Shown piece after piece: positions 1 through 8,515 of a DNA stretch of 64,000 bases. Origin of the DNA: Planctomycetota bacterium (GTDB lineage: Bacteria > Planctomycetota > UBA1135 > UBA2386); the NCBI GenBank assembly GCA_020638695.1, contig JACKIB010000006.1, forward strand, positions 124,001-188,000. Direction: 5' to 3'. The notes under the pieces were generated by a model that made no database searches, was not told the origin of the DNA, and saw only the letters and a list, made by a program, of their open reading frames with translations. The position numbers and the translations under genes are program-made. Each line of letters starts with the position of its first letter. The stretch's first letter is position 1.

Positions 1-24
1 GGGCTGGCGCGTGGGCTGCTGCCG

Positions 25-961
25 TCATTGCGAGCTTCTGGGTTTGCCTCGCTTCGCCTTCAGTCGGTAGAACTCGGTCGCAGCGCTGGGGTGCTTGGAG
101 CGGATGCTCGCGAATCGCGTGACCAGCGCATAACAGAAGCCCAGGTGGGCCGCTGCGTGTGATGTTGCCGAGCTTGGCTTTGCCCGGCCGAGGAGCACAC
201 GCGGCACCAGGTCGGTGTAGGCTGCGAACGCTCGTGCGTTCGGGAATCGTTCGATGTCCGCTGTCTCCGCCGCAGGATCGTCGCGGCGATGATCTTCCCC
301 ACACCAGGAATGGCCTGTAGCCGCTTCGCGTCGTCGTGATCCGTCATCAGTTCCTCGACTCGCTGCTCAAGGGTCTGTTGCTGCTTGATGGGGATCCCGA
401 GTTCGTCGAAGCGTGTCGAGGACGATCCAGACATCCGGTGGCAAAAGCCTCTGGGCGGACGCCTTCAAGTTTCGTCGACGAAGTTCTCCTTCTTCGCGGG
501 CATCCCGTGAGCGTCGATCAAGGCGTGGATTCGGTTGGAGTGTCACCCTCCGGTGTTTGCGGATCTCTTCCAAGCGACGCGTCAGTCCCCGGAGCTCGCG
601 CTGAGCGCGGGTCGCACTGATGACTCCGGGGCTGTCCAGTCACCAGCCACCGCTCCAGCATCGCCTCGACGTCCTGGCGATCGGTCTTCTTGTTCGATCG
701 CCAGATCTCCGGCATCTTCGCGGCGTCCACCAATCGCATGTCCATGACCTGGTCCTCGCACAAGTCGCTGACCCACTCCCAGGAGCGACGCCTCGACGAA
801 AAGCACCGCGGGTCGCGGTAGCTCCGTGAACAGCGCTTGCAGCTCCTCGCGGGTCGCGTTGAGTGTTCTCAATTCGGTCTCTCCGGTTTGCGTGTCCACG
901 GTTCGACAAACGAACACGGACTTGTGGTGGTCCTGATGACGACGGTGCGATACTTGTCCAT
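25..961 (-). pseudogene. IS110-family transposase, multiply frameshifted remnant
   Basis: Pieces of one IS110-type (DEDD/RuvC-like plus Transposase_20) protein lie in order on the minus strand but in several frames. The first is a start at 961 reading MDKYRTVVI. Then come FVCRTVDTQTGETELR, LVDAAKMPEIWRSNKKTDRQD (the conserved IS110 catalytic-region block), LQAIPGVGKIIAATIL (the helix-hairpin-helix of the C-terminal domain) and AHLGFCYALVTRFASIRSKH, ending near 25. At least four frameshifts are needed to join them, so no active enzyme can be made from this copy. IS110 elements usually lack terminal inverted repeats, and I could not fix the element ends. The family call is firm; the exact frameshift positions are not. 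Confidence 0.85.
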
Positions 962-1340
962 GAGGCCCCTCCCAGGGCTAATTACAAGAACCAGCGTAAC
1001 CGCTGGGTTGGGGGGGCCTCTCTACACCATCTGATGTTGGGCGATAAAGCATTTGAGTCAAGTTTCGGTCGAGACAAGCAGAACTCCCCCCTCCCGCGAG
1101 AGCAGACGCGAGGCCAAACGGCGGACGACCTGGCATAAGCGAGGCCACGCGAAGGTGGCGCGAGTTGACGTGGAGTGTCGAGGTCTCCGACAGGCAGAGA
1201 GCCGAAACCGCGAGATGCGGGCATTGAAGGGCGCCGGGCGTAAGCCGATGCGACCTCGTTCGAGCCAGGAGCAAGATGCTATCCGACCACCGCTCGTCGG
1301 GCTGGGGCGAAGCCCCGTTAGGAGTCTGCGCCACGGGACC
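962..1340. other. Intergenic region between the transposase remnant and the PAP2/DSP gene
   Basis: No gene is supported here. A short perfect hairpin (GGGGC, loop GAA, GCCCC) lies at 1304-1316. It is followed by TAGGAGTCTGCGC at 1319-1331, a 13-mer that recurs at 14788-14800 beside an inverted-repeat element. The segment lies just beyond the stop codon of the minus-strand PAP2/DSP gene, so the hairpin could act as its terminator, although there is no T-tract. Confidence 0.4.
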
Positions 1341-2741
1341 TCACCCGTGATGCGTGGGTGCCAGAGTCGGGACCGCCCGCCGCCCGCCGCATTCCCACCA
1401 CGCGGTGACCGCGCGGCGGACCCGCTCCGTGGGCACGCGCCGCGACCGCATCGCGCAAACCCGCTCGACCGCTTCGTCGACACTCGCACACCGGCCTGCG
1501 TGCAGCAACCAAGCGGCGACCACCGTCGCACTGCGTTCGTAGCCGAGGGCGCAGTGCACGTAGACCTTGGCTCCGCTCTCCGCGGTGGCACGGCGCTCGA
1601 CGAACTCGACGGCGCGGTCCAGCACCGCGGGCTCCGGCGTGGTGAGGTCGAGGACCGGTAGCTCCAGGTAGTCTCCGCCGCGCAGTGCCGGCGTCTCCGA
1701 GTGTTCCGCGGTGAGGTCCAACACCGCGCGCACGCCAGCTCCGCGCAATCGCTTCGCGAGCGCGGCGTCGGGGAGACGGCCGAACAGCACGCCATCGGTG
1801 ACCGCGGCGAACGGTTCGGGCTCCCGGGACCAGTGCCACACGCGCACCGTCCAGAGCGGTAGCAGGTAGGGCCAGAGCAGGAAACGCGCCGGTAGGGACA
1901 GGTAGCCCGCGTACTTGCGGAACACCCGAGGTCCGAGCTTTGCGTAGCCGGCGGCGACCAGCACCAAGGCGAGTGCGCCCCATACCGCCAGCCAGAACCC
2001 GATCCAGCTCCATCGGCTCACACCCCAGGCGAGCAGTGCGAGCAGCGCTGCGCCCCCGGCGAATCGCGATGCGAGGCGCGGACTCGGGGCGCGCGTCACA
2101 ACGTGGTCGCGGCGCGCGATCAGGCCGGTCGGGAACAGGTAGAAGACCAGCATGGCGAGTACCAACCCGCCGGCGAGATCGATCACCTGATGCTGGTGGG
2201 TGAACACCGTCGACAGCGTGACCAACACGAACCAGCCGTGCATCAGCCACCGCCACGCTCCCCGCACGTGGCGGTGCCAGGTCCACCGCAGGATGAAGAT
2301 CAGCGTGACGTGCAGACTCGGGAACAGGTTGAACGGCTGGTCGAAGCCGTGCAGGAACTCGAACACCGGGCCGAGTGCGCCGTCGACCTGGGGTCGTTCG
2401 AACGCGAGCCGCAGGGGCCACACCAGAAAGCACGCGCCGGCGACCAGCACGGCCGTGCAGATCCGAGCCGCGAGGATCCGGACCTCTCGCCGGCCGGTGC
2501 ACAGGAACGGCGTCGCCACGAAGAACGCGTCGATCGACATGTACGGCACGATCAGCCACTCGATGAGCGGCAGGTCGAGCTCCCAGTCCCAGGCGAACGA
2601 ACCGACATCGGTTCGCGAGCTGGCGATCGCGTTGGTCGCGCTGTAGACGACGACGAACAGCAGCGAGCACCCCGCGGAGGCGAGGGCCGCGGCCCGCCAC
2701 GGCCTCGCGGTCGACGAAGCGTCGGGCTGCGAATCCGCCAA
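1341..2741 (-). CDS. PAP2-family phosphatase fused to a dual-specificity (tyrosine) phosphatase
   Basis: A 466-residue membrane protein with two phosphatase domains. The N-terminal half is a polytopic PAP2/inositolphosphotransferase-like domain with the motif PSLH (141-144) and a later HxxxxD-like segment THQHQVID (181-188); the classic first PAP2 motif is degenerate. Further membrane helices follow at about 228-265. The C-terminal domain (about 310-450) carries HCALGYERS (396-404), a cysteine phosphatase P-loop CX5R with Cys397 and Arg403. This fusion is a known bacterial arrangement and probably acts on lipid phosphates at the inner membrane, but the substrate is not shown. It starts 3 bases after the stop of the hydrolase/methyltransferase gene, so the two are almost certainly co-transcribed. 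Confidence 0.85.
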   Translation of the reverse strand: MADSQPDASSTARPWRAAALASAGCSLLFVVVYSATNAIASSRTDVGSFAWDWELDLPLIEWLIVPYMSIDAFFVATPFLCTGRREVRILAARICTAVLVAGACFLVWPLRLAFERPQVDGALGPVFEFLHGFDQPFNLFPSLHVTLIFILRWTWHRHVRGAWRWLMHGWFVLVTLSTVFTHQHQVIDLAGGLVLAMLVFYLFPTGLIARRDHVVTRAPSPRLASRFAGGAALLALLAWGVSRWSWIGFWLAVWGALALVLVAAGYAKLGPRVFRKYAGYLSLPARFLLWPYLLPLWTVRVWHWSREPEPFAAVTDGVLFGRLPDAALAKRLRGAGVRAVLDLTAEHSETPALRGGDYLELPVLDLTTPEPAVLDRAVEFVERRATAESGAKVYVHCALGYERSATVVAAWLLHAGRCASVDEAVERVCAMRSRRVPTERVRRAVTAWWECGGRRAVPTLAPTHHG

Positions 2742-2744
2742 CGA

Positions 2745-4571
2745 CTACGCCCCCGCGTTCGGGTCGAGCCGGGCGAGCGAGACCGTGAAGATGCCGTGCT
2801 CGTCGATCTCCATCGCTATCTTGCGGAAGCCGACTGACTGCACGAGATCGTCCATCTCCTCCTGTGTGCGGCGACGCATGACCCAGCGCTTGCCGTCGCG
2901 GTTGATCAGCACCCGGGCGATCATCTCGAGCTGCGGGTGCCACGGCTGTCCGGTGTAGACCAGGTATGCCGGGCCATCGCCAGCACCGGCGGCCAGGGCG
3001 CGGCGCATCCCACGCAGCGATGCGAGCACGGAGTCGTTGTCCGGAAACAGCTCGTAGAGGCCCGAGACGATGCCGATGTTGGGCGCCGGGTCGACCGAAG
3101 CGATGGCGCCCTCGTCGAAGGCGTCACCCTGCTCGTACTTCACCCCATCGACACCCAGCTCCGCGGCGAGCTCTCGCCCGGTCTCGAGGTTCGCCGGCGT
3201 CAGATCGCGCAGGGTCGCCGCGATGTCGAGTGCTCGACCGCCGGCCTCCGCGCGCAGATCACGGATGGTCTCGAGCACGTAGCGTCCGGCACCGGTGGCG
3301 ATGTCGAGGATCCGCACCGGTCGCTCTGTCGCCGCCACGCTGCGGATGGCCGTGGCGAGGAGCTGCTGCAGGTGGATTCGGCGCACCCGGATGCCGCGCC
3401 ATCCAGGGCTGTCCAAGTAGGTGCGGTCGATCCACTTGCCGATACCGAGTCGGCCGTGCGACTGGTTGGCGTACACGTAGTCGAGCGTCCGGCCCGAATC
3501 GAAGCCCGACTCCCAACCCAGCGACACGCCGCGGCTCAGTCGACCGACCGTGCGGAGGACGAGCGCTTGACACCCCCAGAAGATCCGGCGGGGCGACAGC
3601 GGAGCAAGCGGTCGCGACAGCGCGTCGTACTCGTCCTTCGTGTAGCCATGGCGGTGCGCGTCCAGCAGGGGTTCGCGCTGCGGCGGTTGTGCGAACCGAT
3701 CCGCCACGAACGCGACGATCTCCTGGAGCACCGCGGCGCGGTCCGTCTCATGGAGAATGTCGTGGTACATGCCCGGGAACAACTTCGACTTCTTCTGCGG
3801 TGAGCGGAGTCCCGCGAAGAATCGGCGCTGCGTCGATACGCGCACGACCCAGTCGGCGCCACCCGACAGCATCAACGTCGGCACGCGGATGGCCCCCGAA
3901 TCCGCCACCACCCGCCGCGCGGCGTCGTCCATGCCGAGCAGGATGTTGACCGCGATCGCCCGAGCGATCAGCGGGTCCTGGTCGTAGCGACGTGCCTGCT
4001 CCGCATCGTGCGTGAGCATCCGGGCCTTCACGTAGCTCTTCACGAAACTCTTGGCGCCGCCCTTCCACCACTGCATCAGCCGCAGCCCGGGCAGCGCGAA
4101 CGGCACGTAGAGCTTCACGCGGAACGCCGGCGTGGCGAGCACAAGTCCTCGAATGCGCGGCGCGTAGTCGTGCACCCAGGTCGACGCGGTCACCGCGCCG
4201 ACGCTGTGCGCGAGGATCACCGTGTTCTCGATCGCGAAGCCGTAGTGGTCGCCGATGTGGCGCACGAACGTGTCGAGGTCTTGCACCATGCAACCAAAGC
4301 TCGGTGCCCAGCCGCGATCGCCCTCGGATCGACCGTGTCCTCGGGCGTCCCACGCGAACATGGCGACATCGGGTAGCGACTCCCGCAGTGTAGCGACGAC
4401 GTCGGCCAGGCGGCCAGAGTGCTCGTGGCCGCGGTGGAACAGCAGCATCGCCTTGTCGGTGGGGGCGGTCGGCAGCCACGCGCGGTAGAAGACGGTCGTG
4501 CCGTCGCGCAGTCGCATGGTGTGTTCGATCGCTCCAACCGGTGGAGTGTCCGCTGCCCCTGCCAATCGCAT
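2745..4571 (-). CDS. Bifunctional alpha/beta hydrolase / class I SAM-dependent methyltransferase
   Basis: About 608 residues. The N-terminal domain is a monoacylglycerol-lipase-like alpha/beta hydrolase: an oxyanion-loop HRGHEHSGR, the segment DARGHGRSEGD near 75-85, and the nucleophile elbow AHSVGA with Ser123. A triad Asp (GGADWVVR) and His (MYHDILHE) follow. A linker leads to a class I methyltransferase with motif I ILDIATGAGRY. The reading frame is open upstream to 4796; I chose ATG 4571, with GTG 4586 and ATG 4598 as alternatives. Known relatives carry the same two domains and sit beside PAP2/dual-specificity phosphatases in phospholipid gene clusters. Here only these two are adjacent, so a role in lipid remodelling is inferred from context. 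Confidence 0.85.
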   Translation of the reverse strand: MRLAGAADTPPVGAIEHTMRLRDGTTVFYRAWLPTAPTDKAMLLFHRGHEHSGRLADVVATLRESLPDVAMFAWDARGHGRSEGDRGWAPSFGCMVQDLDTFVRHIGDHYGFAIENTVILAHSVGAVTASTWVHDYAPRIRGLVLATPAFRVKLYVPFALPGLRLMQWWKGGAKSFVKSYVKARMLTHDAEQARRYDQDPLIARAIAVNILLGMDDAARRVVADSGAIRVPTLMLSGGADWVVRVSTQRRFFAGLRSPQKKSKLFPGMYHDILHETDRAAVLQEIVAFVADRFAQPPQREPLLDAHRHGYTKDEYDALSRPLAPLSPRRIFWGCQALVLRTVGRLSRGVSLGWESGFDSGRTLDYVYANQSHGRLGIGKWIDRTYLDSPGWRGIRVRRIHLQQLLATAIRSVAATERPVRILDIATGAGRYVLETIRDLRAEAGGRALDIAATLRDLTPANLETGRELAAELGVDGVKYEQGDAFDEGAIASVDPAPNIGIVSGLYELFPDNDSVLASLRGMRRALAAGAGDGPAYLVYTGQPWHPQLEMIARVLINRDGKRWVMRRRTQEEMDDLVQSVGFRKIAMEIDEHGIFTVSLARLDPNAGA

Positions 4572-4720
4572 GTTCGACGTGCTCACCGCAGCGAGCATAG
4601 CCCGCGCCGCATGCAGTGGATGCGCGACCGCGGGATGTCGCACGTCGATCGGACCCTCACGTAGAACGCACATCGACGTCGTCGCCCTGGGCAGCTCTCG
4701 ATCTGACTCGGGTCGGAGCG

Positions 4721-5785
4721 CTACTTTGGCCGCACTACCAGGACGTCCTGGTAGCTGGTCGGGCTGTCGAAACCCGACCAGGAGCCGCGATGCCATGCGT
4801 CCACCCGCATTCCGGCGCTCGCGATCCAGCTCTCGACCGTGCTCCGCTCGTAGCCGATGGCCGCTTCCGGACTGTCGAGGTCATTGGCGTAGCCGTCGTC
4901 GAAGCGGTTGCGGAACGCGTGGGTGCGTGGTCCCGCATCGACCAGTGCTCGCGCTTCGTCGTCCAACAGGAAGAATGTCAGCAGGCCGGCCCCGGTGCTC
5001 CGCAACGCGCGCCGAGTCTCCGCGAGGTAGTGTCGGGTGGTCGCGCCGTCGATATGGGTGAACAGGGACGTCGCGAACGCGAAGTCCACCGTCCCGTCCT
5101 CGACCGGGAAGCGGTACTGGCACGCCGAACGGTCGCCGTCCGGGTTGTACATGCCGTTCGCCAGGTCGGCGTGGACGAACGCGAACCGTTCGAACCGGCG
5201 GAATCGCGCCCGCGCGCCATCGATGCTCGCCGCGACGATGTCGAAGCCGGTGTAGCTGCTCTCGTCGGCCACAAAGAACGACAGCGGATAGGCCATGCGG
5301 CCGATCCCGCACCCGATGTCGAGTACGTCGTGCCCTGGCTCCAATCCGGCGAGGTCGACGAAGTGGCCGAGGAACTCCAAGCCTCCGAACTCCCCGCCAC
5401 CAACCGCGAGCACATCGTCCGCGGTTGGCATGACGATCCACGGGGCGACGACTTGGAACAGCGAGGGACCGAGCTCGCCGGCGGGGCCGCGCGGGTTGAC
5501 GCGCACGCAGGCGTTGTCGAGTCGCTCTTCTGCAGCGAGAGCCACGTCGACGAAGAACCGGCAGGTCGCCGCGGCGTGGAGCCGTGGGAAGAGCTGTGCG
5601 ATGTCCGGGCTGGTGACACCCCAGGCACTGTCGAGGATGTCGCGCTCGACCCCGGCGATTGCGACCGTCGCGCTGGCGAAACGCACCGGGGCGAGCGCCG
5701 TCGCCCAACCGCCGATTCGCAGCCGGTCGTCGAGGCGGACCACCATGTCGAGTGCGCCGCGCGCTGGGCAGCGATTCGCGGTCAT
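4721..5785 (-). CDS. Class I SAM-dependent methyltransferase
   Basis: About 354 residues. The C-terminal two-thirds is a Rossmann methyltransferase with motif I VLDIGCGIG (about 154-162), an acidic motif II region (YTGFDIV) and a post-motif segment FAFATSLFTHIDG typical of family Methyltransf_11/25. The first 130 residues form a separate region containing CRFFVDVAL, possibly a beta-sandwich recognition domain. ATG 5785 was chosen because the frame farther upstream runs into repeat-derived sequence; ATG 5746 is the alternative. It is on the same strand as the two genes downstream but separated from them by 149 bases. The substrate is unknown; a lipid or glycan is plausible. Confidence 0.75.
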   Translation of the reverse strand: MTANRCPARGALDMVVRLDDRLRIGGWATALAPVRFASATVAIAGVERDILDSAWGVTSPDIAQLFPRLHAAATCRFFVDVALAAEERLDNACVRVNPRGPAGELGPSLFQVVAPWIVMPTADDVLAVGGGEFGGLEFLGHFVDLAGLEPGHDVLDIGCGIGRMAYPLSFFVADESSYTGFDIVAASIDGARARFRRFERFAFVHADLANGMYNPDGDRSACQYRFPVEDGTVDFAFATSLFTHIDGATTRHYLAETRRALRSTGAGLLTFFLLDDEARALVDAGPRTHAFRNRFDDGYANDLDSPEAAIGYERSTVESWIASAGMRVDAWHRGSWSGFDSPTSYQDVLVVRPK

Positions 5786-6231
5786 GGCCGCACACCTCGC
5801 GGGCCATGTGGGCCGGCGACCGGGTCGGGGTACGGGGTGCGATCCGATCGGATGGGGAGTAGGCCGAGTGCTCGCAAGGCGATGGATGATCGATGGACTC
5901 GGGAGTCTAGCCCGCACATTCACCGGGCGGCGAGCGAAACGCCGCAAGTGCCGGAGGGAAGGTGACCGCACCTGGCACGGCAGGCGCGGGTGCCTGCGGT
6001 GCTGCAGCCGCCGGTCAGTGAGAAGTTGGGGCTGACACGGGGCGCCGCCCTTCCTCCGACATGTCGCCGGCCCTGCGGCCTGCTCGCGGCGTGGCAGATA
6101 GTCGGCTCGTGCACCGACAAACCGATGTGGATGCACGAGGTCACGGTGGCCTTCGTCGAGGGGCGCAGCCGGGGTCGTCACCGTTTGCTCTCCCGGGCCA
6201 GCGCGCCGCCTCGCGGGTCGGGTCCCACCCG
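5786..6231. other. Divergent intergenic region with a repeat remnant
   Basis: This lies between the minus-strand methyltransferase and the plus-strand macA gene, so promoters for both are expected here, though none is clear by eye. Positions 6060-6130 resemble the left half of element family B and are listed separately. Confidence 0.5.
6060..6130 (+). repeat. Degenerate remnant of element family B
   Basis: The block GTCGCCGGCCCTGCGGCC, followed by TGCTCGCGGCGT and GCACCGACAAACCGATGTGG, matches the left interior of the family B elements at 14622 and 17789 with scattered substitutions. No terminal repeat is left. Because it is open in the macA frame, it artificially lengthens that reading frame. 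Confidence 0.6.
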
Positions 6232-7782
6232 TTGACGGCCCACCCGCGCCTCGGGAAACTCCCCGCCGCGCGCCGGATCCCTCGGTTCGGGCGCATCGAT
6301 CCTTCCTTGAAGCTCGTTCTCACGGTCCTCGTTCTCGCCACGCTCGCGGTGGCGGGCTACTGGTACTTCTTCACCGGCGGGGGGGACGCGGCGGCGGCAC
6401 AGGTGCGGTTCCGCACCGGCAAGGTCGATCGCGGCGTCGTCGCGGAGGGAGTGGAGGCCAGCGGCACGGTGCAGCCGATCGTGCTGGTGCAGGTGGGCAC
6501 GCAGATCTCGGGTGTCGTGCAGGAACTGCTGGTCGACTTCAACAGCAAGGTGAAGGCCAACCAGGTGGTGGCGCGGCTCGACACGCGGCGGTTGCAGGCG
6601 CAGCTGCTGCAGGACGAGGCGGCGGTGGCGCGCGCGGTGGCCGACGTCGAGCGTTCCAAGGCGGGATTGGCAGTGGCGCAAGCCGAGGTCGAGCGCGGCA
6701 AGGCCTCGGTAACCCAGGCGGGTGCGGAGCTCGACCGTGTGCAGGCGTTGTTGACCCAGGCGACCTTCCAGCTGGAACGGCAGCAGAGCTTGGCGGCGCA
6801 GGAACTCTCGTCGAAGACCGAGCTCGACGCGGCGGTCGCGAGCAAGTCGGCGCTGGAGGCCCAGCTCGCCGCAGCGAAGGCGTCGATGTCCCAATCCCGG
6901 GCCCAAGCGGCGGCCGTCGCCGCATCGCTGCTGCAGGCGCAAGCGCAGGTGAAACTCGCCGACGCGTCGGTGCGGCAGGCGGAGGCGCAGCGGGAGAGCG
7001 ACCGCGTGAACCTCGGTTACGCGACCATCGTTTCGCCGATCGACGGCGTGGTGGTATCGCGCACGGTAGACGTAGGTCAGACGGTGGCAGCCAGCCTCCA
7101 GGCACCGACGCTGTTCACCATCGCCAACGACCTGACCAAGGTGCAGGTGCAGGCGAGCATCCCGGAGGCCGATGTCGGGCGGATCCGCGTCGCGCAGTCG
7201 GCGACCTTCACGGTGGACGCATACCCGGACCGCACCTTCGCCGGCAAGGTGTCGCAGATCCGCCTCGCCGCCACCAACGTGCAGAACGTGGTCACCTACA
7301 CGGTGCTGGTGGACGCCAGCAACCCGGACGAGGTGCTGCTGCCGGGGATGACCGCGAACGTGGTGTTCGAAGTGACGCGCGGACCGGCCGATGCGCTGCG
7401 GGTGCCGGTGTCGGCGCTGCGCCTGCAACCGAGCCCAGAGCGGATCGAGGCGCCACCGGGCGAGGGACCTTCGGCCCAGGGGGCTAGCAGCGGCACGGGA
7501 CGTGGGGGCAAGTCCACGGCACCCGGACCAGCCAAGAAGTCGCGCGCGGGCCGAGGCGGCAGCCCACGGGTGTTCGTCGTCGCCAGCGAGGGTCGACTGC
7601 GCGCGGTCCCGGTGCGGGTGGGGGTGACGGACGGGGTGCTGGCCGTGGTCGAACCGCAGGTCGCAGGTGCGCTGGTCGAGGGAACGGAAGTCGTGACCTC
7701 GATCGTCAAGGTGCAGCGGCCCACGACCACCAATCCGTTCAGTCCGCCGCGGTTTCGCGCGCCGCGCGGCGGGGGCCGCTGA
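6232..7782 (+). CDS. macA: MacA-like periplasmic adaptor (HlyD/RND-type membrane fusion protein)
   Basis: Adaptor subunit of a MacAB-type tripartite ABC efflux pump. One N-terminal membrane helix (LVLTVLVLATLAVAGYWYFF) anchors it. A lipoyl half-motif follows (GVVAEGVEASGTVQP), then a long alanine/glutamine-rich coiled-coil hairpin, the second lipoyl half (INLGYATIVSPIDGVV-like) and a beta-barrel domain. A glycine/lysine-rich insert (GRGGKSTAPGPAKKS region) precedes the final membrane-proximal domain. The frame is open back to 6061, but that part is a repeat remnant, so I place the start at TTG 6232; TTG 6307 is also possible and no good ribosome site marks either. The stop is followed after 3 bases by the ATPase gene. 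Confidence 0.8.
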   Translation: MTAHPRLGKLPAARRIPRFGRIDPSLKLVLTVLVLATLAVAGYWYFFTGGGDAAAAQVRFRTGKVDRGVVAEGVEASGTVQPIVLVQVGTQISGVVQELLVDFNSKVKANQVVARLDTRRLQAQLLQDEAAVARAVADVERSKAGLAVAQAEVERGKASVTQAGAELDRVQALLTQATFQLERQQSLAAQELSSKTELDAAVASKSALEAQLAAAKASMSQSRAQAAAVAASLLQAQAQVKLADASVRQAEAQRESDRVNLGYATIVSPIDGVVVSRTVDVGQTVAASLQAPTLFTIANDLTKVQVQASIPEADVGRIRVAQSATFTVDAYPDRTFAGKVSQIRLAATNVQNVVTYTVLVDASNPDEVLLPGMTANVVFEVTRGPADALRVPVSALRLQPSPERIEAPPGEGPSAQGASSGTGRGGKSTAPGPAKKSRAGRGGSPRVFVVASEGRLRAVPVRVGVTDGVLAVVEPQVAGALVEGTEVVTSIVKVQRPTTTNPFSPPRFRAPRGGGR

Positions 7783-7785
7783 ACC

Positions 7786-8511
7786 GTGGCTCTGCTCGAG
7801 CTGCGCGACGTGCGCATGGTGTACCACATGGGCGACGTGGCGGTGCACGCGCTGGCCGGAGTCGATCTGACGATCGCCAGCGGAGAGTTCGTCGCGATCA
7901 TGGGGGCGTCGGGTTCCGGGAAGTCAACGCTGATGGCGATCCTCGGCGCGCTCGACCGTCCGACCTCCGGCAGCTACCAGCTTGAAGGCGTGGAGATGAC
8001 CACGCTGGCGCGCACCCGGTTGGCTGCGCTGCGCAATGCGCGGATCGGCTTCGTGTTCCAGTCCTTCAACCTGCTCGCCCGGACGAGCGCTCTGGAGAAC
8101 GTCGAGCTGCCGCTGCTCTACGCTCGAGGAATTCCGTCGCGCGAGCGGCGGCGCCGGGCGCTGGAGGCGCTCGCGCGAGTCGGGTTGCACGGTCGCGAAC
8201 ACCACACTCCGGGTCAGCTGTCCGGTGGTCAGCAGCAGCGGGTCGCGATCGCTCGCGCGCTGGTGAACAGTCCCGCGCTGGTGCTGGCCGACGAGCCGAC
8301 CGGCAACCTCGATTCAAGGGTCTCGGCGGAGATCATGGGGCTGTTCGAAGAGCTGAACGACGCGGGCGTGACCGTGGTGTTGGTCACCCACGAACCGGAC
8401 ATCGCGGCGTGCGCGAAGCGCTGCATCGTGCTGCGCGACGGTCGGATTCTCAGCGACGATCCGGTGGTCGAGCGGGTGTCCCACCTGGCGCGCGCCGCGG
8501 GGCAGGAGTGA
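7786..8511 (+). CDS. MacB/LolD-type ABC transporter ATP-binding protein
   Basis: A 241-residue ATPase that powers the adjoining FtsX-type permease. Visible motifs are Walker A GASGSGKST (40-48), the Q-loop FQSFNLL, the signature LSGGQQQRVAIARAL (from 145) and Walker B LVLADEPTGNLDS (165-177), with the switch histidine in VLVTHEPD. The order matches the MacB/LolD (3.A.1.122/125) group. It starts with GTG three bases after macA and ends four bases before the permease. Unlike classical MacB, ATPase and permease are separate polypeptides. Confidence 0.93.
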   Translation: MALLELRDVRMVYHMGDVAVHALAGVDLTIASGEFVAIMGASGSGKSTLMAILGALDRPTSGSYQLEGVEMTTLARTRLAALRNARIGFVFQSFNLLARTSALENVELPLLYARGIPSRERRRRALEALARVGLHGREHHTPGQLSGGQQQRVAIARALVNSPALVLADEPTGNLDSRVSAEIMGLFEELNDAGVTVVLVTHEPDIAACAKRCIVLRDGRILSDDPVVERVSHLARAAGQE

Positions 8512-8515
8512 TGCG

